This document shows, in pieces, positions 57,166 through 64,000 of a stretch of DNA of 64,000 nt. The stretch is from Tetrapyrgos nigripes. Taxonomy: Eukaryota > Basidiomycota > Agaricomycetes > Agaricales > Campanellaceae. The DNA lies in contig JAACJM010000287.1 in assembly GCA_013368315.1 (NCBI GenBank), positions 1 through 64,000 of the forward strand, read 5' to 3'. How positions within the stretch are numbered: position 1 is the stretch's first letter; every line of letters begins with the position of its first letter. The notes under the pieces are model-generated. The model searched no databases, had not been told where the DNA came from, and saw only the letters and a list, made by a program, of their open reading frames with translations. Made by a program: the position numbers and the translations under genes.

Positions 57166-58407
57166 CTGATTACACAAGTCGTGGAGCGTTAGTCAACCGT
57201 CCCATGTACGGATAGGATAGAATAACCGGCCCTATGGACCCATTACGACCGTTTTTCGAAAGTGGGGTAGATTGTCTCCTTGAGCTTGAGGTCTTGAGGC
57301 CTTGTCGATCGAACTCGACGACGGAATTTCTGACGCTATCGTCTAAGCGGCTACTCGGCGTCCCCACATACACACGCTTCTATGCGTTGACATTGTCTTC
57401 TGGCGGGAGTAGAAGTGAAAATTGAAGTTTGCAAGCTGAATGGAGAGGACTGACTTCCTTTCAGGTGCCTTACGCTCATGCTGTACTCGGAGTCTGAGCC
57501 AGAGAGAGTAGAAAACGCCAGTGGCAGCAACACAACACATGGTGCAAATTTATAGTCGCGCTAAAATTGCAGACAAGGTCATTGGATTGCCGAGGGTCAA
57601 GATTGCGATTTGTACCCGTACGGACAGAATGCTGCTCCAGTGCTCCATGTCAAGCTCGGACATCTGTCCATTTGTGATTGACGGGAAGAAAACACCCTAG
57701 TGCCTGGTAAAGATCTAGTCACCTCCTCCTTACCACCCCTATCCTCACTGTCTTCATCACCTTTTCACTTTCACCCTTTCCTTTCATTCCTCGCATTTTT
57801 CTATCATCACCTTCACTTTCCCTGAGTCTCATCCACCCTTCCTAACGTTCTCCTTTGACTTCCCCACTTCAACCTACCCGCCGCCGCCGGTGCCACTCAT
57901 GCCAAGAAAGAACCTTTCTCTACGCTCTGCTACACCATCGTCTACTTGCCCACTCTTACACTTCGACTAATTCTACATTTCCTGGGCCCAGCGCCTTACA
58001 AGTGGCTACGACCCAGACCCTTCCTTGCCACCAACTCGTGCAGTGCAATGAGAATACGGCGTGCCAAACGGCGCATGCCTCCTCAGAACCACTCTTGATT
58101 TGACAGTTACTTGATAGTGACTTTCGGTTCTATACTTACCATTCATCGCACTATATGAGCCGAGCCACCCTGCAATTTTGATCAACGACGCTGAAACGAA
58201 ATCACTTACAGTCATGTTCCTCAGTCAACACGTACTGCTCTCGTATCTGCAATGGTAAGTAGAATTCATATCTATTCCCATTACTTCATTCCGTTGAAAA
58301 CTTACCCCTTCTGAAACGAGGTAATATACATCCGCAGAGACGCAGAGGCGTTGACAACATCGTGATACTAACTTACATCCCCTATATCCCATCTGATAGC
58401 CCTGGAT
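57166..58407. other. No gene assigned
   Basis: Contains a CT-rich, promoter-like tract (about 57720-57850) and a short plus frame 57855-58103 that may be a 5' exon of a downstream gene; neither could be tied to a full model. Confidence 0.35.
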
Positions 58408-59103
58408 ATGTCTCAAATGCCGAGCGTGCGTGACATGTCTAGCAGTCTTCAAGACTCTTCGACCGAAATGTTAGAGGGTGATTTGTCTCAGTAAGTATAG
58501 CCTGGGTAATCGTTCCTCAGGTGCTACAACAGTTCAATAGAATAACTGCATGCCATCAATCGATGAATGAGGTACCGCTGTGCTGTATATAACGACTGTT
58601 GATATATCAGCTTATATCTCACTTCTCCCCACTCATCAGCTTAATTTTAGATCTAGGGTAAAGGCTTCGATCTATTCGAATCTTGCGTACGGGCCAGCAC
58701 AGTAACACGCTGATATTGTGAGCCCTCTAGAGGTGAAGAGACCACTTATAAGATGAACGGCGATATGAGACTCGTCTCATACTCCCTTGCAGGAAACACC
58801 TTCTACTCTCTCACTCAAAACTACTTCGAATGCCAGAGCGACAAGATAGTAAGTACTTGTAGATTATGCTCGAAAGCTTCGGGAGTCACTGACACAGAGT
58901 ACTACTTCATAACTACCTATCCCAGGCGATAACTACAATAATAACGGAGACTTCCGGGGCGGCATCGTGGGTGGAAGGGGGCATATCCAAAATAATTACT
59001 GTACGTGAAATGTTTTTGATAATCAGTGTTCTAGAACACTTTTTTCTCGTAGATGGTTACCAGGTTGCGAAATTCGATAGTCCCTTGTCAGATAAAACCA
59101 GTA
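58408..59103 (+). CDS. Tentative multi-exon gene, hypothetical, partial model
   Basis: ATG at 58408 opens MSQMPSVRDMSSSLQDSSTE up to a GTAAGT donor near 58492. A later exon, from the acceptor near 58797, carries RMPERQD. The best protein-like segment (about 58928-58999) is NYNNNGDFRGGIVGGRGHIQ, spliced to YGYQVAKFDSPLSDKT near 59053-59101. Several GT-AG junctions are consistent, but the phase through the second exon and the 3' end (possibly to about 59500) are unresolved. Family and function are not recognised. Confidence 0.3.
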
Positions 59104-59725
59104 AGTAACTTGTTTAGTCCTGAATATTGCCAGTAACATCGAATCCTTTTCATGGAGAAAATCATCATCTGGTAGGCATAATGTAGCCTTTTTGACCTAA
59201 AATATCATGTTGATTTTTGAATTCCTATCCATAGTGGTTACTGGAGTCTATTCGAGGAGTTGACGGCCTATTTTTCTTGCGATCAATCGTTAATGGGATC
59301 TATCTTACAACAGATAGATTCAATGATCTTGTTCCATCATGTATTGCAGTTTTTTGGAGAATCAAAAAATACAGAAATCGTTACAAGTAGGTCCTTTGCA
59401 CCTTTTCCAGCACAATCTCGTTATTAACACGCTTTGCTGCAGAATCATCAAACCAGGCTCTGACCTAGCGCTCACTGCGGACATAATGCCATACCACTAG
59501 CAAAATGTCCCCAGAATTAGTCAATGCTGATAATGTTCTGTCTTTCGCTATAATACCCCATTGCACCGTCCGGGGAGATATAGCACGAGAAGCACCGATA
59601 CCTAACACGATTTTCGCTGCATCGAAAGACAATAAAATGATTAGATTTCAGCGAGTGTAGCGTATGCAGACAAAGTTGACGAGCTATAAGAATATACAAC
59701 GGTGTTGTAATGCTGATACGGCGCA
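59104..59725. other. No gene assigned
   Basis: May include 3' exons of the tentative upstream gene (e.g. FNDLVPSCIAVFWRIKKY at about 59320). It ends at the GCA target duplication of the CACTA-like element (59723-59725). Confidence 0.35.
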
Positions 59726-60146
59726 CACTGGAGGCAAATCCCTGTAAATCATCTGCCATACAGAGGTATTACAGTGACCTTACAACAAGTCATTCAATAA
59801 GTAATCCACCTTGTATTACAGAGGTATTACAAAGAGAAGAATTTTCCAGATCAATGCTGTAAGACTGCTGTAAGACAAGTTGTATTACAGGGAGATTTCA
59901 GAGGCCAAATCCCTGTATATCCAGTGCCCTACATAGGGATTACAGCAAACTTACACCAAGCCATTCAACAAGTATTCTGCCTTGGATTACAGAAGTATTA
60001 CAGAGAGAAGAAATTTTGGGAGCAATGCTGTAAGACTGCTGTAAGACAAGTTGGATTACAGGGAAATTTCAGAGTGACATGGTGTCACAGTAATACATTA
60101 GGTAATACAGCCAAGAAATACAGAAGTATTTCAGTGTGACAAAAGT
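59726..60146 (+). repeat. Left 421-bp inverted arm of the CACTA-like element
   Basis: Two diverged tandem units (starting near 59736 and 59907) with repeated TTACAG; ends AGTGTGACAAAAGTGCGC at the minisatellite edge. Confidence 0.85.
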
Positions 60147-60490
60147 GCGCAGGTGGCGTCCAGAGTGCGGGCAGGTTGCGTCCAGGGTGCACGCAGGTTG
60201 CGTCCAGAGTGCGCGCAGGTTGCGTCCAGAGTGTGTGCAGGTTGCGTCCAGAGTGCGTGCAGGTTGCGTCCAGAGTGCGCGCAGGTTGCGTCCAGAGTGC
60301 GCGCAGGTTGCGTCCAGGGTGCGCCCAGAGTGCGTGCAGGTTGCGCCCAGGGTGCGCGCAGGTTATGTCCAGAGTGTGCGCAGGTTGCGCCCAGAGTGCG
60401 CGCAGGTTGCGCCCAGAGTGCGCACAGGTTGCGTCCAGAGTGCGCGCAGGTTGCGTCCAGGGTGCGTGCAGGTTGCACCCAGAGTGCGTG
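60147..60490 (+). repeat. Minisatellite, short block in forward orientation (~16 units of 22 bp)
   Basis: Unit consensus CAGGTTGCGTCCAGAGTGCG plus CG, with substitutions at CpG and TpG/CpA positions. It forms the inner part of the large inverted repeat with the far end of the element. Confidence 0.9.
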
Positions 60491-62728
60491 CCACCCTGGA
60501 CGCAACCTGCACGCACCCTGGACGCAACCTGCGCACACCCTGGACGCAACCTGCGCGCACTCTGGACGCAACCTGCGCGCACTCTGGGCGCAACCTGCGC
60601 GCACTCTGGGCGCAACCTGCGTGCACTCTGGGCGCAACCTGCGTGCACTCTGGGCGCAACCTGCGCGCACTCTGGGCGCAACCTGCACGCACTCTGGACG
60701 CAACCTGCACGCACTCTGGGCGCAACCTGTGCGCACTCTGGGTGCAACCTGCGTACACTCTGGGCGCAACCTGCGCGCACTCTGGACGCAACCTGCGCAC
60801 ACTCTGGACGCAACCTGCATGCACCCTGGACGCAACCTGCGCGCACTCTGGACGCAACCTGCGCGCACTCTGGGCGCAACCTGCGTACGTGCGCACTCTG
60901 GGCGCAACCTGCGTACGTGCGCACTCTGGGCGCAACCTGCGTACGTGCGCACTCTGGGCGCAACCTGCGTACGTGCGCACTCTGGGCGCAACCTGCGTGC
61001 ACTCTGGACGCAACCTGCGCGCACCCTGGACGCAACCTGCGCGGACTCTGGACGCAACCTGCGCGCACCCTGGACGCAACCTGCACACACCCTGGAGGCA
61101 ACCTGCACACACCCTGGAGGCAACCTGCGCACACCCTGGACACAACCTGCACGCACCCTGGACGCAACCTGCGCACACCCTGGACGCAACCTGCGCGCAC
61201 TCTGGGCGCAACCTGCGCGCACTCTGGACGCAACCTGCGCGCACTCTGGACACAACCTGCGCGCACTCTGGACGCAACCTGCGCGCACTCTGGGCGCAAC
61301 CTGCATACACTCTGGGCGCAACCTGCGCGCAATCTGGGCACAACCTGCGCGCACTCTGGACGCAACCTGCGCACACTCTGGGCACAACCTGCGCGCACTC
61401 TGGACACAACCTGCGCGCAACCTGCGCGCACTCTGGGCGCAACCTGCGCGCACTCTGGACGCAACCTGCGCGCACTCTGGGCGCAATCTGGGCGCAACCT
61501 GCGCGCACTAACCTGCGCACACTCTGGACGCAACCTGCACACACCCTGGACGCAACCTGTGCGCACTCTGGGCACAACCTGCGCGCACTCTGGACGCAAC
61601 CTGCGCGCACTCTGGGCGCAACCTGCGTGCACTCTGGACGCAACCTGCGCGCACCCTGGGCGCAACCTACACGCACTCTGGGCGCACCCTGGACGCAACC
61701 TGCGCACACCCTGGACGCAACCTGCACGCACTCTGGGCGCACCCTGGACGCAACCTGCGCGCACTCTGGACGCAACCTGTGCACAATCTGGGCGCAACCT
61801 GCGCGCACTCTGGACACAACCTGCGCGCACCCAGTACGCAACCTGCGCGCAATCTGGGCGCAACCTGCGCGCACTCTGGACCCAACCTGAACGCACCCTG
61901 GATGCAACCTGCGCGCACTCTGGACGCAACCTGCGCGCACTCTAGACGCAACCTGCGTGCACTCTGGACGCAACCTATGTGCACTCTGGACGCAACCTGC
62001 GCGCACCCTGGGCGCAACCTGGGCGCACTCTGGACGCAACCTGCACGCACCCTGGGCGCAACCTGCACGCACCCTGGGCGCAACCTGCGCGCACCCTGGA
62101 CGCAACCTGTGCGCAGCCTGGATGCAACCTGCGCGCACTCTGGACGCAACCTGCACGCACCCTGGACGCAACCTGCGCGCACTCTGGGCGCAACCTGCGC
62201 GCACTCTGGGCACAACCTGCGCGCACTCTGGGCACAACCTGCGCGCACTCTGGGCGCAACCTGCGTGCACTCTGGACATAAACTGCGCGCACCCTGGACG
62301 CAACCTGCGCACACCCTGGACGCAACCTGCGCGCACTCTGGGCGCAACCTGCGTGCACTTTGGACGCAACCTGCGCGCACTCTGGACGCAACCTGCGCGC
62401 ACTCTGGACGCAACCTGCACGCACTCTGGGCACAACCTGCACGCACCCTGGACGCAACCTGCGTGCACTCTGGACGCAACCTGTGCGCACTCTGGACACA
62501 ACCTGCGTGCACTCTGGACGCAACCTGCGCGCACTCTGGACGCAACCTGCACGCACTCTGGGCGCAACCTGCACGCACCCTGGACACAACCTGCGCGCAC
62601 TCTGGACGCAACCTGCGCGCACCCTGGACGCAACCTGCGCACACCCTGGACGCAACCTGCGCGCACTCTGGACGCAACCTGCACGCACCCTGGACGCAAC
62701 CTGCCCGCACTCTGGACGCCACCTGCGC
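60491..62728 (-). repeat. Minisatellite, long block in reverse orientation (~102 units of 22 bp)
   Basis: Unit consensus ACTCTGGACGCAACCTGCGC plus GC (complement of the left block). Variation is mostly ACTCTGG/ACCCTGG and GACGC/GGCGC. Four consecutive longer variants containing CGTACGTGCGCACTCTGGG occur at about 60885-60990. Because the unit lacks stop triplets in most frames and is not a multiple of three, very long open frames arise on both strands; these are not genes. Confidence 0.9.
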
Positions 62729-63149
62729 ACTTTTGTCACACTGAAATACTTCTGTATTTCTTGGCTGTATTACCTAATGTATTACTGTGACACCATGTCA
62801 CTCTGAAATTTCCCTGTAATCCAACTTGTCTTACAGCAGTCTTACAGCATTGCTCCCAAAATTTTTTCTCTCTGTAATACTTCTGTAATCCCAGGCAGAA
62901 TACTTGTTGAATGGCTTGGTGTAAGTTTGCTGTAATCCCTATGTAGGGCACTGGATATACAGGGATTTGGCCTCTGAAATCTCCCTGTAATACAACTTGT
63001 CTTACAGCAGTCTTACAGCATTGATCTGGAAAATTCTTCTCTCTGTAATACCTCTGTAATACAAGGTGGATTACTTATTGAATGACTTGTTGTAAGGTCA
63101 CTGTAATACCTCTGTATGGCAGATGATTTACAGGGATTTGCCTCCAGTG
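62729..63149 (-). repeat. Right 421-bp inverted arm of the CACTA-like element
   Basis: Mirror of 59726-60146 with scattered substitutions and no net length difference; ends CTCCAGTG followed by GCA. Confidence 0.85.
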
Positions 63150-64000
63150 GCAATGTGCGCAGAAATATGATGCTTTAGAGAAAATATACCGTAACTTGGA
63201 TTTTATAACGGTGAGACACCGCAAAGAGGAAATTATATTGTTGTTGTATCACCGTTGTAGCTCCCAAAGCTGCGACGTGGGCCAAAGTTTGGCCAATATC
63301 ATGCAATGGCGGAATTTATGACAGGATTCGGGACTTACCCTGGGGTCAGAATGCCCCTGGCTCATTTATATCATATTGGAAATCTGATGGTTCGGACCGC
63401 ACGATGTGCAATCCTGACCTGATATTGGCCAGCATAACTATGTTATATCAAGGTTGTGATTTTGGGGACATTTTGCTGGTGACACTTATCCCGGTGACCT
63501 GCACGTCCTGGTGGTGGTCCTTACAGGACGCTTGGTAAAACGGAGTTCAAACTTGGCTGAGACTTGGATTCTGGTACTTTAGTGTCCTAATATGGACTTA
63601 CCAAAATAGCTAGCATGTACGGAAGAATGAGGAAATTCCTTTATAGCATCATCTTAGTGAGAATATTGGCTCGCCTTGGCCTGTAACGATCACGAACAGA
63701 GCTCTCCACCACAACGTGCGTCCATGTACCCTCAGAACTTTTGCAGAGGGTTTAAAACGTCAATCTGAAAAAAATATCCAGCTCTATCGAGAAGCGGCTT
63801 GATGCTCTTCAGAAAGTCCAATCCGTAACTAATCCGGCACCTTCCCCAAAGAGTCGCATCCACCAAATCGTTCAGACGCTCCTTGCTCCAATCATCGCTC
63901 GTGGAAAGACTACATCGCCGATTGTCTTGAGCTTAAGATCGATATTTCCATGAAATAAGCACAGATACCCCAGGTGATTGGACTTCCGTCGAGCTCTTTT
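63150..64000. other. No gene recognised
   Basis: Unique-looking sequence after the CACTA-like element with no convincing frame; a gene could continue beyond the window edge. Confidence 0.4.

Larger units (their letters stand above)
59726..63149. mobile_element. CACTA-like non-autonomous element with internal minisatellite (3,424 bp)
   Basis: Ends read CACTGGAGGCAAATCCCTG and its complement, flanked by GCA on both sides (59723-59725 and 63150-63152), a 3-bp target duplication. CACT(A/G) ends with 3-bp duplications are typical of CACTA (EnSpm/CMC) transposons. The arms (59726-60146 and 62729-63149) are exactly collinear over 421 nt. Each arm is two tandem units of about 171 nt studded with TTACAG/CTGTAA, the kind of subterminal repeats CACTA transposases bind. 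Between the arms is only a 22-bp minisatellite. There is no transposase, so mobility would need an enzyme supplied elsewhere. Confidence 0.8.

Noticed and set aside
60147..62728. CRISPR-like array
   Set aside because: Units are contiguous with no unique spacers, and the genome is eukaryotic.
60085..62806. Very long open frames (450-778 codons) on both strands across the minisatellite
   Set aside because: They follow from a stop-poor 22-bp unit cycling through all three frames; overlapping frames on both strands are equally long and consist only of the repeat.

Overview
The window looks like accessory, repeat-dominated nuclear DNA of a mushroom-forming basidiomycete (Agaricomycetes). The clues are short GT-AG introns of about 45-80 nt, a KDZ-type transposase with a cysteine cluster, a DIRS-like retroelement with a tyrosine recombinase, chromodomain Ty3/gypsy elements, a Helitron fragment and a cyanovirin-N-homology (CVNH) protein. 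No rRNA, tRNA or CRISPR array was recognised, and there are no bacterial features. Assignments are by reading motifs; no database search was possible.

Layout. 1-1.0 kb: broken tail of a transposon-associated protein with a chromo-like end. 2.2-2.9 kb: small intact four-exon gene of unknown function. 4.1-4.6 kb: hAT-type MITE with 8-bp target duplication. 5.8-13.7 kb: an almost full-length but decayed chromodomain Ty3/gypsy element on the minus strand (two LTRs, gag, protease, RT, RNase H, integrase, chromodomain), with an extra 3' Cys/His ORF and an AUG-less open frame in its leader. It abuts, within the recombinase reading frame, a DIRS-like element (13.7-19.7 kb, minus) that carries two smaller insertions which can be excised on paper. 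20.7-21.6 kb: Helitron replicase N-terminal fragment. 23.7-25.1 kb: intact three-exon gene with two CVNH domains. 25.8-26.4 kb: LINE tail. 30.2-33.2 kb: two further Ty3/gypsy remnants. 35.0-38.8 kb: decayed multi-exon Agaricomycete repeat-family gene. 40.1-46.2 kb: a KDZ cluster (two small genes plus the broken transposase). 46.8-48.4 kb: 1.6-kb palindrome.

49.0-50.5 kb (minus) holds the most interesting gene. Eight exons give an uninterrupted 376-residue model: an N-terminal alpha-helical domain resembling the HeLo-like/MLKL-like four-helix bundle of fungal NLR-type proteins, then five glycine-rich modules of about 32-35 residues, each on its own phase-1/phase-1 exon. Relics of the same modules lie on the plus strand at 55.8-57.2 kb. 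53.1-53.8 kb: foldback element. 59.7-63.1 kb: a 3.4-kb CACTA-like non-autonomous element with 421-bp inverted arms around a GC-rich 22-bp minisatellite that reverses orientation near 60,490.

Likely functional host genes are few: the 146-residue gene, the CVNH gene, perhaps the 266-residue KDZ-neighbour gene, and the glycine-module gene. Almost all other reading frames are transposon debris, and most of its nonsense codons are TGA, several at positions where arginine (CGA) is expected.
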